43,249 nt of DNA, taken from the NCBI RefSeq assembly GCF_002592005.1, contig NZ_NVQF01000050.1, positions 1 to 43,249 of the forward strand, read 5' to 3'. Position numbers and translations under genes: made by a program. The notes under the pieces are model-generated. The model did not search any database and was not told where the DNA came from. It was given only the letters and a program-made list of their open reading frames with translations. Numbering within the stretch: position 1 is the first letter of the stretch; each line of letters opens with the position of its first letter. Source of the DNA: Mycolicibacterium palauense (lineage in GTDB: Bacteria; Actinomycetota; Actinomycetes; Mycobacteriales; Mycobacteriaceae). Shown piece after piece: positions 16,928 to 25,895 of this stretch.

Positions 16928-18178
16928 GTGGGAGATGTGGCGGTAGTGCGGGAGGAGCCCGGTCGGGTACGGATGATCATCGTCCTCGGTGCGTTGGTGG
17001 CTCTCGGGCCGCTCACCATCGACATGTATCTGCCCGCGCTGCCGAGGATCGCCGACGAACTGGGGGTCACCTCCTCGGTCGCGCAGCTCACCCTCACCGG
17101 GACGCTGGCCGGGCTGGCGCTGGGCCAGTTGATCATCGGGCCGCTCTCGGATTCCCTGGGCCGGCGACGGCCGCTGATGGCCGGCATCGCCCTGCACATG
17201 GTGGCCTCGGTGCTGTGCCTGTTGGCGCCCGACATCGTCACCCTCGGCATCGCCCGCGCACTGCAGGGCATGGGTGCCGCGGCCACCATGGTGGTCGCCA
17301 TCGCCGTGGTCGGCGACCTGTTCTCCGACTCGGCGGCCGCCACCGTACTGTCCCGGCTGATGCTGGTCCTGGGCGTCGCCCCGGTGATCGCGCCCTCGTT
17401 GGGGGCCGCGGTGCTGCTGCAGGCCTCCTGGCACTGGGTGTTCGCCGCCCTGGTGGTGTTGGCCGGCGGGTTGCTGGTGATGGCGGTCCTGGCGCTCCCG
17501 GAGACGTTGCCGCAGGAGCACCGGCGGCCCCTGCAGGTCCGCGGCATCATCGCCACCTACGGCCAACTGCTGCGCGACGGCCGGTTCGTCACGCTGGTGC
17601 TGGTGGCCGCGTTGGGGATGTCGGGGCTGTTCGCCTATATCGCCGGTGCCTCCTTCGTGCTGCAGGGCCGGTACGGGCTCGATCAGCAGACCTTCGCCCT
17701 GGTGTTCGGTGCGGGTGCTGTCTCACTGATCGGTGCGACCCAGTTCAACGTCGTGCTGCTGCGGTGGTTCACCCCCGAGGTCATCGTGCGGTGGGCGCTG
17801 GTGGCCGCGGCGCTGGCCGGGTTCGTGTTCATCGCCCTGGCGACCACCCACACCGGTGGGATCGTGGGGTTCCTGGGCTCGGTGTGGGTGATCCTCGCCG
17901 CGATGGGCCTGGTCATCCCGAATGCCCCCGCGGTGGCGCTGTCGCGGCATCAGGAGGCCGCGGGCACCGCGGCCGCGTTGCTGGGTGCGGGCCAGTTCGG
18001 CCTGGGAGCCGGGGTGGCGCCGCTGGTCGGGGTGCTCGGCAACGACGAGTCCGCGCTGGCGCTGGTGATGACCGCCAGCGTCGTCGTCGCGTTGTTGCTG
18101 TACCTGGCCGTGCGGCCCGGTTCGGCGGCGGTGAGCGATCCCGTCACCGCCGGCGACATGCTCAGCGAACCGGCCTGA
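16928..18178 (+). CDS. Bcr/CflA-type MFS drug exporter
   Basis: This 416-residue transporter has 12 predicted TM helices of the DHA1 Bcr/CflA family: the first helix ends in GPLTIDMYLPALPRIADELG, and loop 2-3 carries motif A as GPLSDSLGRRRPL. Proton-coupled efflux of drugs or amino-acid derivatives is the family role; the substrate is not readable. Three in-frame GTG codons (16928, 16937, 16946) could start it; I keep the first. It is transcribed away from the EcsC-like gene and is followed at 202 bases by a second MFS gene on the same strand. Confidence 0.85.
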   Translation: MGDVAVVREEPGRVRMIIVLGALVALGPLTIDMYLPALPRIADELGVTSSVAQLTLTGTLAGLALGQLIIGPLSDSLGRRRPLMAGIALHMVASVLCLLAPDIVTLGIARALQGMGAAATMVVAIAVVGDLFSDSAAATVLSRLMLVLGVAPVIAPSLGAAVLLQASWHWVFAALVVLAGGLLVMAVLALPETLPQEHRRPLQVRGIIATYGQLLRDGRFVTLVLVAALGMSGLFAYIAGASFVLQGRYGLDQQTFALVFGAGAVSLIGATQFNVVLLRWFTPEVIVRWALVAAALAGFVFIALATTHTGGIVGFLGSVWVILAAMGLVIPNAPAVALSRHQEAAGTAAALLGAGQFGLGAGVAPLVGVLGNDESALALVMTASVVVALLLYLAVRPGSAAVSDPVTAGDMLSEPA

Positions 18179-18198
18179 GCTGCGGCGCCTTCGCGGGG

Positions 18199-18227
18199 TT
18201 GTGCGTTGCCACGCCGCTCCGTATCGT
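18199..18227 (+). promoter_or_regulatory. Candidate promoter of the DHA2 exporter gene
   Basis: TTGTGC (18199-18204), 17-base spacer, TATCGT (18222-18227). It would leave a leader of about 145 bases before the ATG at 18381. Motif match only. Confidence 0.3.
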
Positions 18228-18380
18228 CGCGCTGGTTCGCGCCGGGCTAGTCTGCTGAGGCGGGTGTGCGCACATGGTTGAGTGCAGAGGTGCGTGCCGG
18301 CTCGGCGCAGCGTGCAGGTTCGGGTGCCATCGTGCCCGGTGAACCGACTGCGTCGAGAAACACAGCAGCGAGGTAGCGAG

Positions 18381-20960
18381 ATGTCTGTGCCCCAGGGGCG
18401 GTCGAGTGGCAGTCTGTCGCTCGGACCCGCCGCCGGCCGGCGCTCGGACCCGTCGCCGGCCCTGCCCGGGACGCAGGAAGCGGCCGGGGCCACAGGCAAT
18501 CCGTGGAACGCCCTGTGGGCGATGATGATCGGGTTCTTCATGATCCTGGTCGACTCGACCATCGTGGCCGTCGCCAATCCGAGCATCATGACGGAACTGC
18601 GCACCGACTACGACGCGGTGATCTGGGTGACCAGCGCCTATCTGCTGGCCTATGCGGTGCCGTTGCTGGTGGCGGGCCGGCTCGGCGACCAGTTCGGCCC
18701 GAAGAACCTCTATCTGATCGGCCTGCTCGTCTTCACCGCGGCCTCGGCCTGGTGTGGTTTCGCCGGGACCATCGAGATGCTCATCGCCGCGCGGGTCGTT
18801 CAGGGCCTGGGGGCGGCGCTGCTGACCCCGCAGACGTTGTCGACGATCACCCGGATCTTCCCGGCCTACCGGCGCGGGGTGGCGATGAGCGTCTGGGGTG
18901 CCACCGCCGGGGTTGCCACCCTGGTCGGCCCGCTGGCCGGGGGCGTGCTCGTCGACCACCTCGGCTGGCAGTGGATCTTCTTCGTGAACGTGCCGGTCGG
19001 CATCGTGGGCCTGGCGCTGGCCTGGTGGCTGGTACCGGTGCTGCCCACACACGTGCACCGGTTCGACCTGCTGGGTGTGCTGCTCTCCGGTGCGGCGATG
19101 TTCCTCATCGTGTTCGCGCTGCAGGAGGGGCAGGCGAACGGCTGGGCGGGGTGGATCTGGGCGATGATCGCCGCCGGGGCGGCCGTGATGGCGGGGTTCG
19201 TCTACTGGCAGGCGGTCAACCGTTCCGAGCCGTTGGTGCCGCTGGTCATCTTCCGCGACCGCAACTTCAGCCTGTCCAACGTGGGTGTGGCGGTGATCGG
19301 GTTCGTGGTGACCGCGATGATCGTGCCGCTGATGTTCTACGCCCAGGTGGTCTGCGATCTCTCGCCGACCCGGGCGGCCCTGCTCACCGCGCCCATGGCG
19401 ATCGCCACCGGCGTGCTGGCGCCGCTGGTCGGGCGGATCGTCGACCGGGTCCATCCGCGCCCCGTCATCGGGTTCGGCTTCTCCGTGCTGGCGGTCGCCC
19501 TGACCTGGCTGTCGATCGAGATGACGCCGGAGACGCCGATCTGGCGACTGGTGCTGCCCATCACCGCCATGGGTGCGTCGATGGCCTTCATCTGGTCGCC
19601 GCTGGCCGCCACCGCCACCCGCAACCTGCCGCCGCACCTGGCCGGGGCCGGGTCCGGGGTGTACAACACCACGCGTCAGATCGGCGCGGTGCTGGGCAGC
19701 GCCGGCATCGCGGCCTTCATGACATCCCGGATCGCCGCGGAGATGCCGGGGGCCGCAACCCGGCCCGAAGGGCAGGGGGCGTCGATCGAGCTGCCCGAGT
19801 TCCTGCGGGCGCCGTTCTCGGCCGCGCTGTCGCAGTCGATGCTGCTGCCCGCGTTCATCGCGCTGTTCGGTGTGGTTGCCGCGCTGTTCCTGCTCAGCCT
19901 TGCCCGGGCGTTGAACGCGCCGGCCCCTGCCCCGGCGCCCGAGGCGGGCCGCGCCGCCGCATCGCTGCGGGACCGCAGTGCCGCGCCGACCGACATCCTC
20001 CCGGTGGTCGACCCCGACCTGGTCGGCGACAGCGCCTACCGCCGACAGTTCCGGGATGCGCCGGCGCCGGTGCGTTCGGCCGCCGGTGATTCGGGCTGGT
20101 TCGGTGGCTTCTACGACGATCACGGTGGCGATCACGGTGGCGATCACGGTGACGAGTTCCGCGATGACCTCCGGGGGTGGGGTCCCGACCACGCCGCGGG
20201 GCTGGGGCACGACTACCGGGACGGCTACCGGGACGATAATGACGACGACGACGCCTACGTCGAATTCACCGTCAGCCACGAACCGGACGCCCACGCCGAG
20301 CACGAGGGCGCCGGGTACGGCCCCGCCGGGGAGGACGCCGACGAGTACGGGGACTTCGACGAGTACGGGGACCTCGACGAGGGTGATACCGAGCCGCTGC
20401 GGACGCGGGTGGAGCATCCCCGCCCCGCCCCGGCCGGGACGTGGCACAGCGCGCCCGTCGAGGCCTGGCACTCACTGCTCGACGAGGAGTCCTTCGAGGT
20501 GCCCAGGGCGCCGGCGGCGGAGCCGATCGGATTTGCCCACAACGGATTCCACGTCGATGACAGCGAGCTTTTCCAGCCCGTCGCGCAGCACTCCGAGCCG
20601 ACACGGCGTCCCGCCGGCGCGCACGACGGCGCCGGTGACGGCTTCGACAGGCTGGCCAGCCAGATCGACAGCTTCGCGGCCAGCTTCGCCGACCTGCTGC
20701 GCGACCAGGGCGGTGATCCCGAGGCCGGCTCCCACAGCGGTGCGCACCCGAATGCGGTGGGGGACGGGCGGGCCCGGCACGAGCGCCTCGACGCGCCCGA
20801 CGCGCCCGACGCGCCCGATGCGACCGACGCGGCGCCGGGTCAGTCCCGCTCGAAACACCGGCTCTCCGAGGTCGACAACCCGCGGCCGGGCCGGCACTAC
20901 CGCGCCGACTCCGACGACGGGGTCGGCTATGGACGGCACACGCGTCGGCACCCGGACTGA
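18381..20960 (+). CDS. DHA2-family MFS exporter with long acidic C-terminal tail (Rv1250-like)
   Basis: This 859-residue protein has a 14-TM DHA2/EmrB-type drug exporter at about residues 40-520: VDSTIVAVANPSI in helix 1, GRLGDQFGPKN motif A, and GWQWIFFVNVPVGIVGL motif C region. Place and core match M. tuberculosis Rv1250 (579 residues). ATG 18381 has GAGGTAGCGAG just upstream. The surprise is a tail of about 300 residues after residue 553, with no TM segment and very rich in Asp, Glu, His and Gly, containing three GDHG blocks and a run of Asp-Ala-Pro. Its stop is one base from the stop of the convergent ATPase subunit D gene, so the tail reaches exactly to the edge of the inserted cassette. 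Confidence 0.88.
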   Translation: MSVPQGRSSGSLSLGPAAGRRSDPSPALPGTQEAAGATGNPWNALWAMMIGFFMILVDSTIVAVANPSIMTELRTDYDAVIWVTSAYLLAYAVPLLVAGRLGDQFGPKNLYLIGLLVFTAASAWCGFAGTIEMLIAARVVQGLGAALLTPQTLSTITRIFPAYRRGVAMSVWGATAGVATLVGPLAGGVLVDHLGWQWIFFVNVPVGIVGLALAWWLVPVLPTHVHRFDLLGVLLSGAAMFLIVFALQEGQANGWAGWIWAMIAAGAAVMAGFVYWQAVNRSEPLVPLVIFRDRNFSLSNVGVAVIGFVVTAMIVPLMFYAQVVCDLSPTRAALLTAPMAIATGVLAPLVGRIVDRVHPRPVIGFGFSVLAVALTWLSIEMTPETPIWRLVLPITAMGASMAFIWSPLAATATRNLPPHLAGAGSGVYNTTRQIGAVLGSAGIAAFMTSRIAAEMPGAATRPEGQGASIELPEFLRAPFSAALSQSMLLPAFIALFGVVAALFLLSLARALNAPAPAPAPEAGRAAASLRDRSAAPTDILPVVDPDLVGDSAYRRQFRDAPAPVRSAAGDSGWFGGFYDDHGGDHGGDHGDEFRDDLRGWGPDHAAGLGHDYRDGYRDDNDDDDAYVEFTVSHEPDAHAEHEGAGYGPAGEDADEYGDFDEYGDLDEGDTEPLRTRVEHPRPAPAGTWHSAPVEAWHSLLDEESFEVPRAPAAEPIGFAHNGFHVDDSELFQPVAQHSEPTRRPAGAHDGAGDGFDRLASQIDSFAASFADLLRDQGGDPEAGSHSGAHPNAVGDGRARHERLDAPDAPDAPDATDAAPGQSRSKHRLSEVDNPRPGRHYRADSDDGVGYGRHTRRHPD
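20118..20153. repeat. Three 12-bp repeats coding Gly-Asp-His-Gly in the exporter tail
   Basis: The unit GATCACGGTGGC occurs three times (last copy ends GAC). It encodes a His/Asp-rich motif that could bind metal; this is speculation from composition. Confidence 0.8.
20790..20834. repeat. Five 9-bp repeats coding Asp-Ala-Pro in the exporter tail
   Basis: The unit GACGCGCCC occurs three times exactly, then as GATGCGACC and GACGCGGCG. The frame is kept. It adds flexible acidic sequence near the C-terminus. Confidence 0.8.
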
Positions 20961-20961
20961 G

Positions 20962-21621
20962 TCACCGGGATTCCGGGGCGTCTCCCGGGGCCCGTGCGGC
21001 GTCCGCCGACGTGCCGTACCCCATCCCGGCCAGCCGCAGTCGGCTGGACTCGGCGCGATCCTGTTCCTCCAACTCCAGGGTGACGCGCCTGAGTTCGTCG
21101 CGCAGCCGGGGCAACCAGTGTTTGCTCAGCGCCCGCACGCGCAGCTGGGTGGTGCGGTATTCCTGCTCGACCGTGGCCAGAGCGGCCTGCGCCACGGCAT
21201 GTTCGGCGGCCGCGACGAGCGCGGCGCGGTGGGCCCGGGCCGCCGGCACGGTCGCCGATCCGGTGTCGACGATCGTCGTGTCGTCGTCGGGCGGGAAGGC
21301 GCACCGGGCCCGCTCGGGATAGCGCACCCCCGTGGTGGTGGTCCACTCGACGGTGACGGTGGCCCGTTGGAGCGGGGCGGCCAGGTCGATCGCGCGGTGG
21401 CCGCCCAGCAGCACGGCCCGAAGGCCCCATCGGTCGGCCTGGCGGCAGGCGGCGTGCCAGTCCCGGCGGGACTGTTCGACCCGGGTGCGCAGCGCATCAC
21501 GCCGCTCGGCGAGCAGCCGGAGTTTCTGCTCAAGGATCGAGACGCCCCGTTCGGCGAGCTCGAGGCGGTCGGTGAGCCAGAGCCGCCCCATCCGTCCGGG
21601 CGGTGTCTGAAGCGTGGGCAC
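20962..21621 (-). CDS. ntpD: V/A-type ATPase subunit D (central rotor shaft)
   Basis: This 219-residue subunit forms the long coiled-coil axle turning inside the A3B3 head. The N-terminal GRMGRLWLTDRLELAERGVSILEQKLRLLAERRD and the C-terminal YRTTQLRVRALSKHWLPRLRDELRRVTLELEEQDRAE are the two antiparallel helices that define the family. GTG 21621 has AAGGAG five bases upstream and lies ten bases after the subunit B stop. It is the last gene of the cassette; its stop is separated by one base from that of the convergent exporter. Confidence 0.9.
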   Translation of the reverse strand: MPTLQTPPGRMGRLWLTDRLELAERGVSILEQKLRLLAERRDALRTRVEQSRRDWHAACRQADRWGLRAVLLGGHRAIDLAAPLQRATVTVEWTTTTGVRYPERARCAFPPDDDTTIVDTGSATVPAARAHRAALVAAAEHAVAQAALATVEQEYRTTQLRVRALSKHWLPRLRDELRRVTLELEEQDRAESSRLRLAGMGYGTSADAARAPGDAPESR

Positions 21622-21631
21622 CGTGGCTCCT

Positions 21632-23014
21632 TCAGTCGGCGGATTGTCCGTAACGGCGCAGCAGTTCCTCCGGCAGCATCGACAGTTCGCTGCGCGGCAG
21701 CCGCAGCACGGCCTGCCAGGCCCGCGTGAGGGTCTCGGTGAGGCTGCGGTTCTCGTCGGGATGCTGGTCGAGCATCTCGGTGGTGAAGCCGTCCTGGAAG
21801 AACAGGTAGCTGCGGTCGATCGGGGTCAGCGCCTCGGTCCCGATGAGCTCGGCCAGTTCGCGGACCTGACGGGCCTTCGCGAGCGCGGCCAGCAGCTGGC
21901 CGGCCAGCGCCAGGTGGTCCTCGCGGGTGCGGCCGGCCCCGGCGCCCCTGCGCATCAGCCGCGACAGCGAGGACAGGGCGTCGACCGGGGGATAGACGCC
22001 CTGCAGGTGCAGCTGGGCGGAGAAGATGATCTGGCCCTCGGTGATGTATCCGGTGAGGTCGGGCACGGGGTGGGTGATGTCGCCGCCGGGCATGGTGAGC
22101 ACCGGCAGCACGGTGACCGAGCCGGGCTCGCCGGTGATGCGTCCGCAGCGCTCGTACAGCGAGGCCAGATCGCTGTACAGGTACCCGGGATACGCCCTGC
22201 GGGCCGGGATTTCGCCCCGCGCGGAGGACACCTGCCGCAGCGCCTCGGCGTAGCTGGTCATGTCGGTCAGGATCACCAGCACGTGGCGGCCGGCCCGGAA
22301 GGCCAGGTGTTCGGCGATGGTCAGCGCGATCCGCGGCGTCTGGATGCGTTCGATGACCGGGTCGTCGGCGGCATTGAGAAGCATCACCAGTTCACCTGCG
22401 GCGCTGCGTGATTCGAGGATGTTCCGGACGTAGGCCGCGTCCGGGTGGGTCAGGCCGATGCCGGCGAAGACGACACTGAACGGCTCGCCACCGGTGGTGG
22501 CCTGGGCGGCGATCTGGCAGGCCAGCTGCAGGTGCGGCAGCCCCGGCAGGGAGAACACCGGCAGCTTCTGGCCGCGCACCAGCGTGGTCAATCCGTCGAG
22601 CACCGAGACCCCGGTGAGCACCGGTTCGGCAGGCGGGTCCCGACGCACCGGGTTGAGCGGGTCGCCGTTGACCGAGGCGGTGCTGTCGCCGGTGATCGGC
22701 GGTCCGCCGTCGATGGGTTCGCCGCGCCCGTTGCAGGTTCGGCCCAGCCAGTCGGTGCCGATCACGACACGAAGCGGCTCGCCGGTGAAGCGGACCCTGG
22801 TGTGGGAGGTGTCCATACCGGCGGTGCCCTCCAGCACCTGGACCACGGCCACGTCGTCGGCGACGTCGAGCACCACGCCGTGCCGCGGTGTCCCGTCGGC
22901 CGCCGTGATCGCGACGTATTCGTCCCAGCCCACGCCGGCCACACCGGTCACCACGGCCAGCGGCCCGCGCAGTTCGCGCACCCCGGTGTAATCGATCCAG
23001 TTCGTCGGTTTCAT
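21632..23014 (-). CDS. ntpB: V/A-type ATPase subunit B (non-catalytic head subunit)
   Basis: This 460-residue subunit alternates with A in the hexameric head. It lacks a Walker A loop in the usual place (GQKLPVFSLPGLPH replaces it), as expected of B subunits. It keeps the Arg-bearing stretch RGEIPARRAYPGYLYSDLASLYERCGR, GSVTVLPVLTMPGGDITHPVPDLTGYITEGQI and VDALSSLSRLM. Its ATG overlaps the subunit A stop (ATGA, 23011-23014). Length is normal for the family. Confidence 0.95.
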   Translation of the reverse strand: MKPTNWIDYTGVRELRGPLAVVTGVAGVGWDEYVAITAADGTPRHGVVLDVADDVAVVQVLEGTAGMDTSHTRVRFTGEPLRVVIGTDWLGRTCNGRGEPIDGGPPITGDSTASVNGDPLNPVRRDPPAEPVLTGVSVLDGLTTLVRGQKLPVFSLPGLPHLQLACQIAAQATTGGEPFSVVFAGIGLTHPDAAYVRNILESRSAAGELVMLLNAADDPVIERIQTPRIALTIAEHLAFRAGRHVLVILTDMTSYAEALRQVSSARGEIPARRAYPGYLYSDLASLYERCGRITGEPGSVTVLPVLTMPGGDITHPVPDLTGYITEGQIIFSAQLHLQGVYPPVDALSSLSRLMRRGAGAGRTREDHLALAGQLLAALAKARQVRELAELIGTEALTPIDRSYLFFQDGFTTEMLDQHPDENRSLTETLTRAWQAVLRLPRSELSMLPEELLRRYGQSAD

Positions 23015-24732
23015 CGCTTCAGCTCGTGTAGTCGGGACACCAGCTCGTCGCGGCGGGCCACCGCCACGGAGGTGTCGGTGGGGTCGGCGTCGTCACGGGC
23101 CCGGATCAGGGGACCGAAATCGACCTGCTCGACCAGCTCCGCCGGCACGCCCGCGGCGACCAGATCGTGGCAGGTGTCGATCACCGCCAGCACGGCGTCG
23201 ACCAACGCCGCGGTCTTCGCGGCCGAACAGTGGGCGTCGTTGGGGTTCAACGCGTTCTGCTGCAGCACGCCCTCGCGCAGCAGCCGGCCGCCCAGCAGCT
23301 CGACCCGTTCGGTGTCGGCCAGGGCGGCGACGCCGACCAGTTCGGTGAGCGCGGCCAGCCGATCGGATTCGTTGAGCAGGGTCAACACCCGGGCCCGGTG
23401 AACACCCCAGTCGAGGTCCCCGGTCGCCGCGTACGCCCCGGCCAGTGGCTCGGCGTCACGGGAGAACGACGCCGACCACGACACCGCCGGGTAGTGCCGC
23501 GAGTAGGCCAGATCGCGGTCGAGGGTCCAGCGGCAGCGGACGAATCTCTCGGTGTGCACGGTGACCGGTTCGGACATGTCCCCGCCCGACGGCGACACCG
23601 CGCCGATCACCGTCACCGAACCCGCGCCGCCGCCGAGGGTGTCCACCACCCCGGCGCGTTCGTAGAACGCCGCCAGCTCGGTGGCCAGCGTCGCCGGATA
23701 GCCCTCCTCGGCGGGCAGTTCGCCCACCCGGGAGGCGAACTCCCGCAGGGCCTCGGCCCACCGTGACGTCGAGTCGGCGATGACCACGACGTCGTGTCCC
23801 ATGTCGCGGAAGTACTCGGCCACCGTCACCCCCGTGTAGATGCTCGCTTCGCGCGCCATCATCGGCATGTTGGAGGTGTTGGCGATGATGACGCTGCGGT
23901 CGGCGAGGCGGCCGCCGGTGCGGGGGTCGGTCAGGTCCAGCATGTCGCCGACGACCTCGGCCATCTCGTTGCCGCGCTCCCCGCACCCCACGTAGACGAT
24001 GACATCGGCGTCGCACCACTTGGCGAGTTGCTGCAGCAGCATCGTCTTTCCGGTTCCGAAACCGCCGGGCACCCCGGCCGTGCTGCCACGCGCGATGGGA
24101 AACAACAGATCCACCACGCGCTGACCGGTGTTGAGTGCGGCCACGTCGTCGCGGCGAGCGCGGTAGGGCCGTGGCCGGCGAACCGGCCACGTCGTGGTCA
24201 TCGACACCGGCGTGTCCCCGACGGTCGCGATGGTCTCATCGGCCGGATAGTCACCGGCGGCGGCGATGCCGTGCAGCACCCCGGAGACCCCCGGCGGAAC
24301 CTGGACTCGGTGTTCGACCGATCCGGCGTCGCGGACGACGCCGAGTACCGCGCCGGCCTCGACCCGGGCGCCGGGCGCGTGGCCGGGTTCGAACCGCCAG
24401 CGCCGGCCGTCGCTGTGCGTGTAGCTCCCGGGCCCCAACCAGGTCGGCGCCGTGGCCAGCGGCCTGAGCAGCCCGTCGAACACCCCGCCCAGCAGACCCG
24501 GCCCCAGCAGCGCCGACAGCGGCGTCCCCTGCGGCGCGGCGTCATCCCCGGGCTTGAGCCCTCCGGTGTACTCGTAGGCCTGCACGGTCAGGCGCCGTTC
24601 GGAGATCGCCACCACCTCACCGGGAATGCCCTGCGGTCCCAGACTGAGCAGTTCGCCGACGGCGACCGTGACGGGGCAATCCACCTCCACGAGGGGACCA
24701 GACACCCGAACGACCCGGGGCGGCGCGGTCAC
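23011..24732 (-). CDS. ntpA: V/A-type ATPase subunit A (catalytic)
   Basis: This 573-residue subunit hydrolyses or makes ATP. The N-terminal beta barrel (RVVRVSGPLVEVDCPV) is followed by the non-homologous insert typical of A subunits (about 110-190), the Walker A loop GGFGTGKT at 223-230 (Lys229), the GERGNEM glutamate motif, NTSNMPMMAREASIYTGVTVAEYFRDMG and the head-closing IGAVSPSGGDMSEPVT. The frame is open to 24912, but GTG 24732 overlaps the subunit E stop as GTGA and starts the barrel correctly. It is clearly A/V-type, not an F-type beta subunit. Confidence 0.96.
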   Translation of the reverse strand: MTAPPRVVRVSGPLVEVDCPVTVAVGELLSLGPQGIPGEVVAISERRLTVQAYEYTGGLKPGDDAAPQGTPLSALLGPGLLGGVFDGLLRPLATAPTWLGPGSYTHSDGRRWRFEPGHAPGARVEAGAVLGVVRDAGSVEHRVQVPPGVSGVLHGIAAAGDYPADETIATVGDTPVSMTTTWPVRRPRPYRARRDDVAALNTGQRVVDLLFPIARGSTAGVPGGFGTGKTMLLQQLAKWCDADVIVYVGCGERGNEMAEVVGDMLDLTDPRTGGRLADRSVIIANTSNMPMMAREASIYTGVTVAEYFRDMGHDVVVIADSTSRWAEALREFASRVGELPAEEGYPATLATELAAFYERAGVVDTLGGGAGSVTVIGAVSPSGGDMSEPVTVHTERFVRCRWTLDRDLAYSRHYPAVSWSASFSRDAEPLAGAYAATGDLDWGVHRARVLTLLNESDRLAALTELVGVAALADTERVELLGGRLLREGVLQQNALNPNDAHCSAAKTAALVDAVLAVIDTCHDLVAAGVPAELVEQVDFGPLIRARDDADPTDTSVAVARRDELVSRLHELKR

Positions 24733-25253
24733 GACCACAGGCCGTCGACGTCCACGGCGGCCCGGTCGAGGGCTCGCGCGGCGATCGCCGGCAGGCTCAG
24801 GTCCAGCCGGCGCCCGCCCAGCTCGGCGACCACGCCGCCGTCCGGATGCTCCACCACGCGCGCCTCCTCGCCGAGGGCCTCGCGCGCGGTGCGCGCCAGC
24901 GCGTCCTTCCACCGTCGGTACTCGGGGTCGGCGCGCAGCTGCAGCACCGCCTCGGTGGCGCGCCGCCGCCAGCTCAGATAGGCGTCGTCCCGAGCGGAGA
25001 GGACCTGGCGGCGCAGACCCCTGCGCAGACCCGCCGCGTCGGCGTCGGCCGCCCGGGCGCCGGCCTTCCGGCCCGCGGCGCGGGCGTTCTCCTCGATCTG
25101 CCGAGCGGTGTGGTCGGCGTTGACGAGGACACGGTCCGCCTCGGCCCGCGCCGCCGCGACCACCCGGGCGGCGTCGTCGTCGGCGCGGCGCAGGATCGCC
25201 GCCCGTACGGGCCGCAGGGCGGCCCCGGCGCGTTCGGTGTCCAGGCCGCTCAT
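24729..25253 (-). CDS. ntpE: V/A-type ATPase subunit E (peripheral stalk)
   Basis: This 174-residue subunit has a long Ala/Arg-rich helix (about 5-95: RRADDDAARVVAAARAEADRVL...) and a globular C-terminal part (LQLRADPEYRRWKDALARTAREALGEEARVVEHPDGGVVAELGGRRLDLSL) that holds the head. The ATG at 25253 overlaps the stop of subunit F (ATGA). The predicted partner is the coiled-coil protein at 28340-28801. Identification rests on architecture, size and operon position, as stalk sequences are poorly conserved. Confidence 0.82.
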   Translation of the reverse strand: MSGLDTERAGAALRPVRAAILRRADDDAARVVAAARAEADRVLVNADHTARQIEENARAAGRKAGARAADADAAGLRRGLRRQVLSARDDAYLSWRRRATEAVLQLRADPEYRRWKDALARTAREALGEEARVVEHPDGGVVAELGGRRLDLSLPAIAARALDRAAVDVDGLWS

Positions 25254-25468
25254 TCGGGCATCACCACGCTGAGCGGCCCCGTGCGGCGCGCTTCGTCGGT
25301 CACGGCCCGGGCGGCCGCCGCGGTGAGGATCACCATGGCCACCGATTCGGGCAGTTCGCGCCACGCGCGGCGCGCCTCGGCGGCGTCGGCGGCCGGCACC
25401 ACCAGCGCGCCGGCCAGCGCGTAGCCGCCGACCAGCCCGGGCTCCCCGATCACGGCAACCGTTCCCAT
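25250..25468 (-). CDS. ntpG: V/A-type ATPase subunit F, short form
   Basis: This 72-residue protein begins MGTVAVIGEPGLVGGYALAGA and has SVAMVILTAAAA in the middle, the two strands of the Rossmann-like F/14-kDa subunit that binds the D shaft. Family members have about 100 residues, so this one lacks most of the C-terminal helix reported to regulate activity in other species. It starts one base after the c-ring gene stop. NtpG is the enterococcal name for this subunit. Confidence 0.8.
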   Translation of the reverse strand: MGTVAVIGEPGLVGGYALAGALVVPAADAAEARRAWRELPESVAMVILTAAAARAVTDEARRTGPLSVVMPE

Positions 25469-25469
25469 C

Positions 25470-25895
25470 TCAGGCCTGCTGGATCAGGATGATCGCGACC
25501 ACCAGGCCGTAGATGGCGATGCCCTCGGCCAGCCCAACGATCACCATCGCGCGGCCGAACAGCTCGGGTCGCTCGCTGAGCGCGGCCAGCGCCGCGGCGC
25601 CGGTGTAGGCGACGGCGATCGCCGCCCCGATCGACGAACCGGCGACGGAGATCGCCGCTCCCAGCAGGGCCGCCCAGTTGCTGCCCGGGGGTGCTTCGCC
25701 GGCGGCGGCGACCGAGTCGGCGACGGCGGGCCCGGCGGTCAGGGCCGCGGCCAGGACCACGACCCCGGCGAGGACCACGACCGCGTTGACGGTCCAGAAC
25801 AGCCGCAGCGCCAGTGGGCCGCGGCGCCGCAGCAGCAGCAGACTCACCGCGAAACCGCTGATCAGCGCCGGAAGGGCGATGAGGAACATCAGCAT
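25470..25895 (-). CDS. ntpK: V/A-type ATPase membrane rotor subunit K (c ring)
   Basis: This 141-residue hydrophobic protein has four predicted TM helices: about 3-22, 32-54, 74-104 and 113-138. The second pair is the true ring hairpin, with SERPELFGRAMVIVGLAEGIAIYG and the ion-carrying Glu124. TM1 of that hairpin (GAAISVAGSSIGAAIAVAYTG) has no Gln, which argues for H+ rather than Na+. The first pair carries no acidic residue; it could be a leader or an unusual extra hairpin. ATG 25895 has GGAGAA six bases upstream and overlaps the subunit I stop; ATG 25889 is a second choice. Confidence 0.9.
   Translation of the reverse strand: MLMFLIALPALISGFAVSLLLLRRRGPLALRLFWTVNAVVVLAGVVVLAAALTAGPAVADSVAAAGEAPPGSNWAALLGAAISVAGSSIGAAIAVAYTGAAALAALSERPELFGRAMVIVGLAEGIAIYGLVVAIILIQQA

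Noticed and set aside
18162..20471. 769-codon minus-strand frame over the DHA2 exporter
   Set aside because: Shadow of the exporter; the plus frame has clear TM helices and MFS motifs.
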